From the NCBI GenBank assembly GCA_040902925.1, contig JBBDWJ010000016.1:1-9467 (forward strand): a stretch of DNA of 9,467 nucleotides. Direction: 5' to 3'. The stretch's first letter is position 1. The number at the start of each line of letters is the position of its first letter. The notes below the pieces were generated by a model that saw only the letters and a list, made by a program, of their open reading frames with translations, did not search any database and was not told where the DNA came from. This DNA is from JBBDWJ01 sp040902925 (GTDB lineage Bacteria > Acidobacteriota > Terriglobia > Bryobacterales > UBA6623). Positions 1-6,184 of this stretch are shown one piece after another. Both the position numbers and the translations under genes were made by a program.

Positions 1-117
1 CCTGTGCCCCGTCACCAAAGCTATTAGCTACCGCCAAAGCCGGAACCTTGGCGGCGCGGACCGAACCGACCCACGGAGAAGCCGATCAACTGATCAACCG
101 ATCAACGACCTACGCCC
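1..117. other. Non-coding 3' flank with hairpin and 8-bp tandem repeat
   Basis: No gene is supported here; this is the region downstream of the minus-strand response regulator. It holds a stem-loop at 31-54 (CCGCCAA, 10-nt loop, TTGGCGG; 7-bp perfect stem), a small palindrome at 19-29 (AGCTA-T-TAGCT), and three tandem copies of GATCAAC plus one variable base at 84-107. The stem-loop could end transcription of the regulator or protect its 3' end. There is no T-run on the minus-strand 3' side, so a standard Rho-independent terminator is not supported. Confidence 0.4.
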
Positions 118-783
118 CTACGGTCCGACGGGGATCTTGATGATCTTCTTCTGGATGGCGTATTGCACCAGTTGCGCCTTGTTGTGAATGTCGAGCTTAC
201 GCATCAGGTTGAATTTGTGCGCTTCGACGGTTTTCACGCTTAGGTTCAGGTGCGTGGCGATTTCCTTTACCGACTGGCCTTCGGCGAGGAATTTTAGGAT
301 TTCCTTTTCGCGCGGGGTCAGCGTGGCGAAACGCGGCTGGCGGTGCGTCGACTTGATCCGCGAGCGGAAATCGTCAACGAGCTGCGAGAGCATTTTCGGG
401 CTCAGGTAGCTGCCGCCGCGGAATACGTCGCGAATGGCGGCCAGCAACTGCGGCGCCGGGCTGTCTTTCAGCACGTAGCCGCTGCCGCCGACTTCCATGC
501 ACTCGACCAGGTAATCCTCGTCGTCGTACATAGTCAGGAACAGGATCTTGGTTTCCGGACGGAGTTTCTTGATTTGGCGGGTCGCCTCGAAGCTCGAGAG
601 GCCCGGCATCCCAATATCCATCAAAACCACGTCGGGCCGCAGGGGGGTTACCTTCTCGACGGATTCGCTGCCATTGGCGGCTTCACCGACCACATCGATG
701 TCGGTCTCGGCCGACAGCAGGGTGCGGATACCCTGCCGGAATAACGTGTGGTCGTCCGTGAGAAGGATACGGATCTTCGACAT
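118..783 (-). CDS. NarL/FixJ-family response regulator (REC + LuxR-type HTH)
   Basis: A 221-aa DNA-binding response regulator. The receiver domain covers about residues 4-120, with the acidic pair D10/D11, phospho-acceptor D56 (VLMDIGMP), the switch Thr T84 and conserved K106. After a linker comes a LuxR-type helix-turn-helix at about 154-211 (LTPREKEILKFLAEGQSVKEI, then SVKTVEAHKFNLMRKL). Phosphorylation at D56 is expected to expose the HTH and promote dimeric promoter binding. The length is normal for the family. The ATG at 783 follows a good Shine-Dalgarno sequence (GAGGTG, 5 nt spacing). The gene lies 209 nt downstream of, and in the same direction as, a HisKA_3-type kinase, which is the usual partner class for NarL/FixJ regulators, so the two probably form a pair. 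The target genes and the signal cannot be read from sequence. Confidence 0.95.
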   Translation of the reverse strand: MSKIRILLTDDHTLFRQGIRTLLSAETDIDVVGEAANGSESVEKVTPLRPDVVLMDIGMPGLSSFEATRQIKKLRPETKILFLTMYDDEDYLVECMEVGGSGYVLKDSPAPQLLAAIRDVFRGGSYLSPKMLSQLVDDFRSRIKSTHRQPRFATLTPREKEILKFLAEGQSVKEIATHLNLSVKTVEAHKFNLMRKLDIHNKAQLVQYAIQKKIIKIPVGP

Positions 784-967
784 ACATTCACCTCAGCTCT
801 TCTTCTGTGTCTTTTTTTAGTGCCAGTTGCTTGCGTTGTTACTCTGTCCCAGAGCGCGGCTTTCGGGGACGGCCTTCCTATTTCCCTGTCGCTCCATACA
901 ACAGTTCTGTCTCGCGCCCCGCAACGCCGCAGTTTGCACTGCTTGAAATGGCGCCGTTGGGAGCGCG

Positions 968-989
968 GGAAATACGGTGACTGTCCCCA
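968..989 (-). repeat. REP-like repeat fragment (GGGGACAGTCACCGT type)
   Basis: Read on the minus strand, this stretch begins TGGGGACAGTCACCGT and continues with ATTTCC. I recognise it from memory as a short repeat scattered between genes in many bacterial genomes, often as one half of a palindrome and sometimes linked to REP-associated tyrosine transposases. Only one half-site is visible here; no good complementary copy lies nearby. It begins 3 nt after the kinase stop codon, in the kinase-regulator gap (784-992). That gap also holds small hairpins at 929-942 (GCAGT-TTGC-ACTGC) and 901-910 (ACAG-TT-CTGT). Repeat-family membership is recollection, not a search result. Confidence 0.5.
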
Positions 990-992
990 TGG

Positions 993-2618
993 CTACACGG
1001 GGATCTCGATCACTACCTTCGTCCCCTTACCGGGGGACGACTGAACATCGATCTGGCCGCCGAGCAGCGTGACTCGTTCACGCATGCCCGTAAGCCCAAA
1101 CGACTCTCGTTTGCGGCCGGCCTCCTTCAGATCGAAACCTTTGCCGTCGTCCTGCATTTTCAAAGTGACGCAGCCGTTACGGCGGCCGAGTTGCAGGTTG
1201 ACGTTCTGCGCATGGGAATGCTTGACGGCGTTGCTGATGCATTCCTGCACCAGCCGGTACATCATGATTTCGGTGCCTTTGGGCAGGCCGTCGACGTTCG
1301 CCATGCGCACGCGCACGCGGCCGGCGAATGTGCGGCCGACATTCTTGACCGTCTGGCGGATGCTGGCGCCCAGGCCGAGTTCTTCGAGCACGTTGGGGCT
1401 GAGCGCCGAAATCAGGCGGCGCATCTCGCCGATGGTGCCTTCGGCAACGCGGCGCGCCTCGTCGAGCTTGTCGTACAGCGCCTTCTGCTCGGGGGGCAGG
1501 CTGTTCTGCACCATTTCGAGGTAGAGGCGGACGACCAGCAGCGACTGGCCGACTTCGTCATGCAGCTCGCGGCTGATGCGGCGGCGCTCTTCTTCCTCGA
1601 CGCGCATCATGTGCTCGCCCAGAGCCCGGATCTGCTCTTCGCGCTCGTGCAACTCTTCGGTGAGCTGCGCTTTGTCGATCGCCAGGGCGCAGCGTTCCGC
1701 GATCGCCTCAAAAAGCTTCATCTCACGAGGCAGGCAGTGATATTCCTGCGAAAAGGCCAGCTCGAGAACGCCGGTGACCTTGCCGCGGACCATCAGCGGC
1801 ACGCCCCACAGGCTCTTGAAGGTTTTGCGGATCTGCGGATCTTTGGTGAGCGTCTCGCTTTCGACGTCGACGACGACGATCGGCTTGCCGCGGCTGGCGA
1901 TGCGGCCGGCAAGACCGCGGCCGACCGAGGACTCGAAGCGCTTGGCGAGGGGCTCGTCGATGCCTTTCCAGGCTTTGGCCGCCAGGCGGTTCGACTCGGC
2001 TTCCTTGAGCAGGATGAGCCCGCCCTGGGCGCGGAACGTACGCATCAGCGTCTCGAGGACGCGGTGCAGCAGATCCTGGACACTCAGGGATTCGAGCTGG
2101 TCCTGAAAGACCTCAAAGAACGAGGTCGCCTCCAGGTCGCGGACCTGGTAGTAAGCATCGTTGAGCTTCAGCTTTACGAGGAAGTACAGGTGGTCCAGGG
2201 CGGAATAGTACTCGTGGTCGTCGGAAGGAACTAGATCCTTGAGCTCGACCAGCAGAGCCTGCTCGGATTCCTGCACGGAGTCTAGTACCTTTTGTGGGGA
2301 CACGTCGAGCTTCGCCAGACGCCGGCCGTGGTACTCAACTTGCTCAAGAAAATCGCTAATACGGCCCTCGGCAAGCAAGCCCCACCAGCTACCTGGATTG
2401 ATCGCAGCGAGGGCGCGAAGCCGCGGCGGGTCGAGTTCCTTGCGGAAGATCGCCTGAGCTTTACGGCGCCAACGTTTATCGATCGTGGTCCCTCTCGCCT
2501 TAAGCTTGGCGGCCAGACGCTTGATATCGCGCTGGACCTTCTTGCTTAAGACTACGCCGTCTTGAGAGATGACCGGAGTGCGTTCCAGGTCACGCAGCAT
2601 CACAGAGCGAGTATACAT
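993..2618 (-). CDS. GAF-domain sensor histidine kinase (HisKA_3 / HATPase_c)
   Basis: A 541-aa predicted cytoplasmic kinase with no obvious transmembrane segment. Order: a mostly helical N-terminal region (about 25-175) that I cannot assign, a GAF ligand-sensing domain (about 181-315), a coiled-coil-like linker, and a HisKA_3 dimerisation domain with H353 in ERRRISRELHDEVGQ. The HATPase_c domain has the N-box around N463 (LVQECISNAVKHSH), the G1 box DDGKGF (490-495) and the G2 box GLTGMRER (508-515). It should autophosphorylate H353 and pass phosphate to the NarL-type regulator encoded next. The N-terminal helices might be a globin-like or RsbR-N-like sensor, but that is a guess. The ATG at 2618 has no visible Shine-Dalgarno sequence (upstream TTTTTCACTCAGAC). 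A second in-frame ATG at 2600 has none either, so the start is uncertain by a few residues and leaderless or weak initiation is possible. Confidence 0.93.
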   Translation of the reverse strand: MYTRSVMLRDLERTPVISQDGVVLSKKVQRDIKRLAAKLKARGTTIDKRWRRKAQAIFRKELDPPRLRALAAINPGSWWGLLAEGRISDFLEQVEYHGRRLAKLDVSPQKVLDSVQESEQALLVELKDLVPSDDHEYYSALDHLYFLVKLKLNDAYYQVRDLEATSFFEVFQDQLESLSVQDLLHRVLETLMRTFRAQGGLILLKEAESNRLAAKAWKGIDEPLAKRFESSVGRGLAGRIASRGKPIVVVDVESETLTKDPQIRKTFKSLWGVPLMVRGKVTGVLELAFSQEYHCLPREMKLFEAIAERCALAIDKAQLTEELHEREEQIRALGEHMMRVEEEERRRISRELHDEVGQSLLVVRLYLEMVQNSLPPEQKALYDKLDEARRVAEGTIGEMRRLISALSPNVLEELGLGASIRQTVKNVGRTFAGRVRVRMANVDGLPKGTEIMMYRLVQECISNAVKHSHAQNVNLQLGRRNGCVTLKMQDDGKGFDLKEAGRKRESFGLTGMRERVTLLGGQIDVQSSPGKGTKVVIEIPV

Positions 2619-2636
2619 GTCTGAGTGAAAAAGACC

Positions 2637-2668
2637 AAGGGTTTCCCTTAATTTTCAGGTGTTTACCC
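2637..2668. promoter_or_regulatory. Two spaced dyads upstream of the kinase gene
   Basis: A perfect dyad AAGGG-TTT-CCCTT (2637-2649) is followed by a weaker related one, GGT-GTTT-ACC (2658-2667). Their centres are about 20 bp apart, close to two helical turns. The first lies 19-31 nt upstream of the kinase ATG. They could be tandem half-sites for a regulator, possibly the neighbouring response regulator acting on its own operon, but no known motif is matched. Confidence 0.25.
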
Positions 2669-2828
2669 TAGAACCAGCTCCCATAAAGATAGTATCGGCG
2701 GTGGGCGGTGAGACCTTAGTTCAGGGGGTTCGGCGGTGGTCTTAAGAGAGGGCCACCCGGTGGTAAGCCTCCTGAGGTAGGATCTGAGGCGCATGTTGGA
2801 GGCCGACGGAAGGCGGGGCGTGGAAACT

Positions 2829-2864
2829 CCCTGTTTGACAGGGTTTTCGCGGCGCTGCTAGCAT
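2829..2864 (+). promoter_or_regulatory. Sigma70-like promoter with palindrome over the -35 box
   Basis: A consensus -35 box TTGACA (2835-2840) is followed after 18 nt by TAGCAT (2859-2864), a 4/6 match to TATAAT. The -35 box lies inside a perfect 15-bp inverted repeat, CCCTGT-TTG-ACAGGG (2829-2843). Transcription would start near 2871 and give a leader of about 125 nt before the TPR gene start at 2997. A repressor bound to the palindrome would block the promoter. The operator role is inference. Confidence 0.55.
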
Positions 2865-2996
2865 ACGGTAGCTTCCAGCCCTCAACACGCCGGTGGTCCG
2901 TAGAACAGTGCTGAAACAGACGAGGAGCCGGCTCGATCCAGCCGGTCCCACAGGCGACCTACGGCGGTGGGGAGGCTCAGAAAGGCAGCGTGCGCG

Positions 2997-3698
2997 GTGG
3001 CAAGAATATCCCGTAAAGATCTGAAAAAAGACGAGATCCGTGATGAGCTCGCGGGCTCGGTAGGGTACCTGGTGGAGCACCGCAACACGGTGATCATCGC
3101 GGCCGTGCTGGCGATTGTGGTCGGAGCGGGGCTGGCGTTCTACCTAGGTCACAGGCGTACGCAGAAGGCGGAAGCGCGAAAGGCCCTACAGGATGCGATT
3201 GAGCAGTTTCACGGCCAGGTGAATACCGAACAACGCATCGGCATGATCACGTTTACCACCACGATCGAGCGCCGCACCCGCACCACCGAAGCGTTCGAAG
3301 GCGTTAAGCAACGGCACGCTGGGACCCCGGAGGCGGCCGCCGCCGAGTACTACCTGGCGCTGCTCGATGCGGAGGAAGAGAAGTACCAGGAGGCCCAGCC
3401 GAAGCTGGAATCGGCGATCAAGAGCAGCGACGCCGAGGTCGCCGGGCTGGCCCGGCTTGCGCTAGCCGAAGTTTACGGGCGGCTGGAGAAGCCTACCGAG
3501 GCCCAGGAACAGTATCAGTACCTGGTCGACCACCCGACGCGGATGATTCCGAAGGAGAGGGCGCAATTGGCTTTGGCGCGGTTTTTGATCCCTCGCGAGC
3601 CGGCGAAGGCGAAGGAGATCCTGAACGAGCTGATGCTCAAGCCCGGCGTAATCGGCGGCGCGGCGACGGCGTCACTGCGGGAGTTGTCGGGGTCGTAA
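2997..3698 (+). CDS. Membrane-anchored tetratricopeptide repeat protein
   Basis: A protein of about 233 aa with a short charged cytoplasmic N-terminus (ARISRKDLKKDEIRDE), one transmembrane helix (about 31-51, TVIIAAVLAIVVGAGLAFYL), then a helical C-terminal domain rich in Ala, Glu and Tyr. TPR-like helix pairs are visible from about residue 90 (AAAEYYLALLDAEEEKYQEAQ, LARLALAEVYGRLEKPTEAQ). The layout resembles YfgM-type TPR proteins, which are anchored in the inner membrane and help envelope or secretion complexes; the specific partner is unknown. I prefer GTG 2997, preceded by AGAAAGG (2979-2985), over the in-frame GTG at 2967, because the protein then begins (M)ARISRKDLKKDE, the natural-looking N-terminus. 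The upstream extension adds only ten unconvincing residues. A promoter candidate lies at 2829-2864. Confidence 0.85.
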   Translation: MARISRKDLKKDEIRDELAGSVGYLVEHRNTVIIAAVLAIVVGAGLAFYLGHRRTQKAEARKALQDAIEQFHGQVNTEQRIGMITFTTTIERRTRTTEAFEGVKQRHAGTPEAAAAEYYLALLDAEEEKYQEAQPKLESAIKSSDAEVAGLARLALAEVYGRLEKPTEAQEQYQYLVDHPTRMIPKERAQLALARFLIPREPAKAKEILNELMLKPGVIGGAATASLRELSGS

Positions 3699-3730
3699 CC
3701 GGAATCGCCGGTAGACGGGCCGCTAGCGGC
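3698..3730 (+). terminator. Pair of hairpins after the TPR gene
   Basis: A 5-bp hairpin overlaps the last base of the stop codon (ACCGG-AATCG-CCGGT, 3698-3712). It is followed by a perfect 12-bp palindrome GCCGCTAGCGGC (3719-3730). There is no T-run, so this is at most a weak or Rho-assisted end, or a 3'-end stabiliser. Confidence 0.25.
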
Positions 3731-3742
3731 TATCCAGCAAAT

Positions 3743-3807
3743 TAGCCGCAGATGCACGCAAATGAACGCCGATGGGCAAGCGGCGTCTGTGCGCTGATCT
3801 GTAGCTA
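3743..3807. repeat. Degenerate 10-bp-period repeat in an imperfect inverted repeat
   Basis: Three adjacent 10-mers, CGCAGATGCA, CGCAAATGAA and CGCCGATGGG (3747-3776), form a degenerate tandem array. The block is bounded by TAGCCGCAGAT (3743-3753) and its imperfect reverse complement ATCTGTAGCTA (3797-3807). I recognise CGCAGATGAACGCAGAT-type arrays as intergenic repeats common in Acidobacteria, Planctomycetes and Verrucomicrobia, from memory. It lies between the TPR gene and dgt and is not coding. Confidence 0.5.
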
Positions 3808-3884
3808 GGGCGGCTCTGCTTTTCAACAAGTTTGTTCGGGGCCGCTGCCGGCTGCAGGGACCTTACCATCGTTGATCGGCCTTT

Positions 3885-5012
3885 ATGCCGGCGAATCTTC
3901 GTTTTCCTTCCGAACAGAGCCGCGGCCGGCGTTTTCCTGAGCCCTCACATCGCTACCGCAACGTCTACCAACGCGACCGCGATCGGATCGTTCACTCACG
4001 GGCTTTCCGGCGGCTCGAGCACAAGACGCAGGTTTTCACCACCCCGCACTCGGATCATTTCCGCAACCGGCTGACGCACACTATCGAGGTTTCGCAGATT
4101 GCCCGCACCGTGGCGGGCGCTCTCGATCTGAACGAAGATCTGGTCGAGGCGCTGGCGCTGAGCCATGACCTGGGTCATCCGCCTTTCGGGCATGCGGGCG
4201 AGGACGTGCTCGACGAGGAAATGCGCCGCTACGGAGATTCGTTCGATCACAATTTGCATTCGCTGCGCATCGTCGACCATTTCGAGCATCGCTACCCGCG
4301 CTTCCGGGGACTCAACCTGACGTTTGAGGTACGCGAGGGGATCGTCAAGCACTCGCGCTCTTACGATGCGGAAACGCACCCCGAGCTGGCGGAGTTTTTG
4401 CTCGATCAACGGCCTCTGATCGAGGCGCAGTTGATCGACCTGTCGGACTCGGTCGCTTACAACTGCGCCGATCTGGACGACGCGGTGGATTCGGGTTTAC
4501 TGGAAGCTTCGGAGGCGCGGCGGCATGTCTCTACTCTGGACCGGCTGATGTCGGAGGCCGCCAGGGAGTTTCCCGATACGCCGCTGAAGATTATTTTTCA
4601 CGAGGCGCTGCGCCGGGTGTTGGACTTGCTCGTATCAGGGTTGATCGAGGGGACTCGCGATGCGGTTGAGCGTGCCGGCGTGGAGACTCCCGAAGACGTT
4701 CGACGTTATCCCGAGCTGCTCGCCACTCTTGCCGCCGACGCGGGCGCTTTGTGTGGGGAGCTTCGGCAGTTGCTGCTACGGCAGGTCTATCGGTCTGAAG
4801 AGTTGGCGCTGGAGCGCGAGACGGCCGGGCACAAAGTCGCCTCGCTGTTCCGGCTTTTCATGGAGCAGCCGGCAAAGCTGCCGCGCGCTTACGAGGAACA
4901 ATCCGGCGAGGAGCCTTTGCACCGCGTGGTTTGCGATTACATTGCGGGGATGACGGACAAATTTCTCATCGCGCGGTATGAGGAGTTGGTGGAGGGCCGG
5001 CGGGCCGGTTAG
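3885..5012 (+). CDS. dgt: Deoxyguanosinetriphosphate triphosphohydrolase-like protein (HD domain)
   Basis: A 375-aa dNTP triphosphohydrolase of the Dgt/SAMHD1 superfamily, expected to hydrolyse dGTP (or other dNTPs) to the deoxynucleoside and triphosphate and so limit nucleotide pools. The HD metal site is complete: H65 (RLTHTIEV), H94-D95 (ALSHDLGHPPFGHAGE) and D188 (DLSDSVAYNCADLDDAVD). Family signatures DRDRIVHSRAFRRLEHKTQVF (29-49), DHNLHSLRIVDHFE and the GIVKHS segment are also present. The length fits the shorter bacterial dGTPase-like subfamily, not the 505-aa E. coli Dgt. ATG 3885 lacks a good Shine-Dalgarno sequence (upstream GATCGGCCTTT). No better start is visible, because the conserved SRGRRF stretch begins only about 12 residues later. 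Substrate specificity within the family cannot be read from sequence. Confidence 0.94.
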   Translation: MPANLRFPSEQSRGRRFPEPSHRYRNVYQRDRDRIVHSRAFRRLEHKTQVFTTPHSDHFRNRLTHTIEVSQIARTVAGALDLNEDLVEALALSHDLGHPPFGHAGEDVLDEEMRRYGDSFDHNLHSLRIVDHFEHRYPRFRGLNLTFEVREGIVKHSRSYDAETHPELAEFLLDQRPLIEAQLIDLSDSVAYNCADLDDAVDSGLLEASEARRHVSTLDRLMSEAAREFPDTPLKIIFHEALRRVLDLLVSGLIEGTRDAVERAGVETPEDVRRYPELLATLAADAGALCGELRQLLLRQVYRSEELALERETAGHKVASLFRLFMEQPAKLPRAYEEQSGEEPLHRVVCDYIAGMTDKFLIARYEELVEGRRAG

Positions 5013-5142
5013 CGGATGAGAGAGCTTAGTCCTTGCCTCCGGGTTTGAACCGCGCGAGTGTTCTAAGTGGAATAAAGTCGAGCCGAGAGCAACCGAAGGG
5101 TGGCTTGTCGTTTGGTCAGGCGGCGAAAGGAACGCAGTCAGT

Positions 5143-5349
5143 ATGAAAAAGCCATCGGCGAAGAAACCGGATGACGGCCTGCGCCCCGAGTACGACCTCT
5201 CGGAACTCAAGGGAGGCGTTCGCGGCAAGTACTATAGCGAGGCGTCGGCAGGCACGAACCTGATGCTCATCAAACCGGAACTTCCGAAGATCTTTCCGGA
5301 TTCCGAATCGGTGAGCAAAGGACGAGGCAGCGATGAGCCTGAAAGGTAA
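5143..5349 (+). CDS. Small antitoxin-like conserved protein, C-terminally short
   Basis: A 68-aa protein. A Lys-rich N-terminus is followed by RPEYDLSELKGGVRGKYY, then AGTNLMLIKPELPKIFPDSESV. This is the core of a very common small bacterial family (pattern: EYDxSxxxxGVRGKY, then GTNxxxxxPxxxxxFPDSExVNxAL) that is often placed beside small toxin genes and treated as putative antitoxin. From memory, family members continue with NxALRxL and a short helix. Here the frame instead ends in SKGRGSDEPER, so the usual C-terminus is missing. A start at ATG 5143 is supported by AAAGGA about ten nt upstream. No toxin partner is adjacent. The last 17 nt overlap the SDR start, so the two are probably cotranscribed and translationally coupled. 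The toxin-antitoxin role is family-based inference. Confidence 0.75.
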   Translation: MKKPSAKKPDDGLRPEYDLSELKGGVRGKYYSEASAGTNLMLIKPELPKIFPDSESVSKGRGSDEPER

Positions 5350-6160
5350 AACACTTTTTATCACCGGGGCCAGCCGCGGCATCGGCAAGGCGATTGGATT
5401 GCGGGCGGCGCGCGACGGCGCCAACGTTGTCGTTGCCGCCAAGACCGTCGAGCCGCATCCGAAGCTGCCCGGCACCATCCATACCGCCGCGCAGGAGATG
5501 GAGCGGGCGGGGGCCCAGGCTCTGGCGGTGGCCATGGATGTGCGCTTCGAGGATCATGTCGCGGAGGCGATCCGGCAGGCCGTCGAGCGCTTCGGCGGTA
5601 TCGACATTCTGGTCAACAACGCCAGCGCCATCAACCTCACGGGGACGATTGACACTCCGATGAAGCGGTTTGACCTGATGCACCAGATCAATACGCGCGG
5701 CACGTTTTTGTGCTCGCAACTGGCGATTCCCTATCTGCGGCAAGCACAGAACCCGCATGTGCTGAACCTGGCTCCGCCGCTCAATCTGGAAGCGCGGTGG
5801 TTCGCTCCGCACGTCGCCTATACGATGGCGAAGTATGGGATGAGCCTTTGCGTGCTCGGAATGGCGGAAGAGTTTCGCAACGACGGGATTGCTTTTAATG
5901 CCTTGTGGCCGCGCACGGCCATCGCCACGGCCGCCGTGCGCAACCTGCTCGGCGGCGAGACGATGGCCCGGCGCTGTCGCAAGCCTGAGATCATGGCCGA
6001 GGCGGCTTATGCGATTCTGACGCGTCCGAGCCGGCAGACGAGCGGCAATTTCTTCCTCGACGAGGACGTCTTGCGCGGAGAAGGCGTGACGGACTTCCGC
6101 GGCTATCAGGTCGACGCGGACTTGCCGGCGGAACAGTTGGCCCCCGACTTTTTCGTGTAG
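5333..6160 (+). CDS. HSDL2-like short-chain dehydrogenase/reductase
   Basis: A 275-aa NAD(P)-dependent oxidoreductase of the classical SDR fold, closest by eye to the N-terminal domain of hydroxysteroid dehydrogenase-like protein 2. The cofactor motif is TGASRGIG (11-18), with the NNAS motif at 95-98, Asn N120 (HQINTRGTF), Y163 and K167 in YTMAKYGMS, and the HSDL2-type tail GNFFLDEDVLRGEGVTDF ending in PDFFV. The sterol-carrier domain of eukaryotic HSDL2 is absent, as is usual in bacteria. The catalytic Ser position appears to be Ala: the segment reads NLAPPLNL (A147), where HSDL2 proteins as I recall read N(I/L)SPPLNL. The start ATG has GAGG (5324-5327) five nt upstream, inside the preceding gene. 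The substrate is unknown; fatty-acyl or steroid-like carbonyls are possible. Confidence 0.92.
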   Translation: MSLKGKTLFITGASRGIGKAIGLRAARDGANVVVAAKTVEPHPKLPGTIHTAAQEMERAGAQALAVAMDVRFEDHVAEAIRQAVERFGGIDILVNNASAINLTGTIDTPMKRFDLMHQINTRGTFLCSQLAIPYLRQAQNPHVLNLAPPLNLEARWFAPHVAYTMAKYGMSLCVLGMAEEFRNDGIAFNALWPRTAIATAAVRNLLGGETMARRCRKPEIMAEAAYAILTRPSRQTSGNFFLDEDVLRGEGVTDFRGYQVDADLPAEQLAPDFFV

Positions 6161-6184
6161 CCAGGCCTCAAACGCGCACAACGT

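Larger units (their letters stand above)
2619..2966. other. Divergent intergenic region, kinase / TPR gene
   Basis: This 348-nt region separates the divergent kinase and TPR genes and holds no convincing gene. Visible structure, left to right: two small dyads next to the kinase start (2637-2649 and 2658-2667); a direct repeat TCGGCGGTGG at 2695-2704 and 2730-2739; a compact palindrome at 2753-2763 (CCACC-C-GGTGG); a palindrome-plus-promoter block at 2829-2864; and a stem-loop at 2928-2945 (CCGGCT, 6-nt loop, AGCCGG) in what would be the 5' leader of the TPR gene. It is probably purely regulatory. Confidence 0.5.

Noticed and set aside
1191..2234. Long open frame on the plus strand opposite the histidine kinase
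   Set aside because: It is the antisense shadow of a clear kinase. The product is rich in Ala, His, Arg and Val with no recognisable domain.
5013..5142. Possible tRNA-like stretch (GGGTTTGAACC) between dgt and the small gene
   Set aside because: Only a T-arm-like string is present; no acceptor stem, anticodon arm or D arm can be built around it.
5270..6181. Long minus-strand open frame opposite the SDR
   Set aside because: The SDR on the plus strand has complete family motifs and a good ribosome-binding site; the antisense product has no motif.
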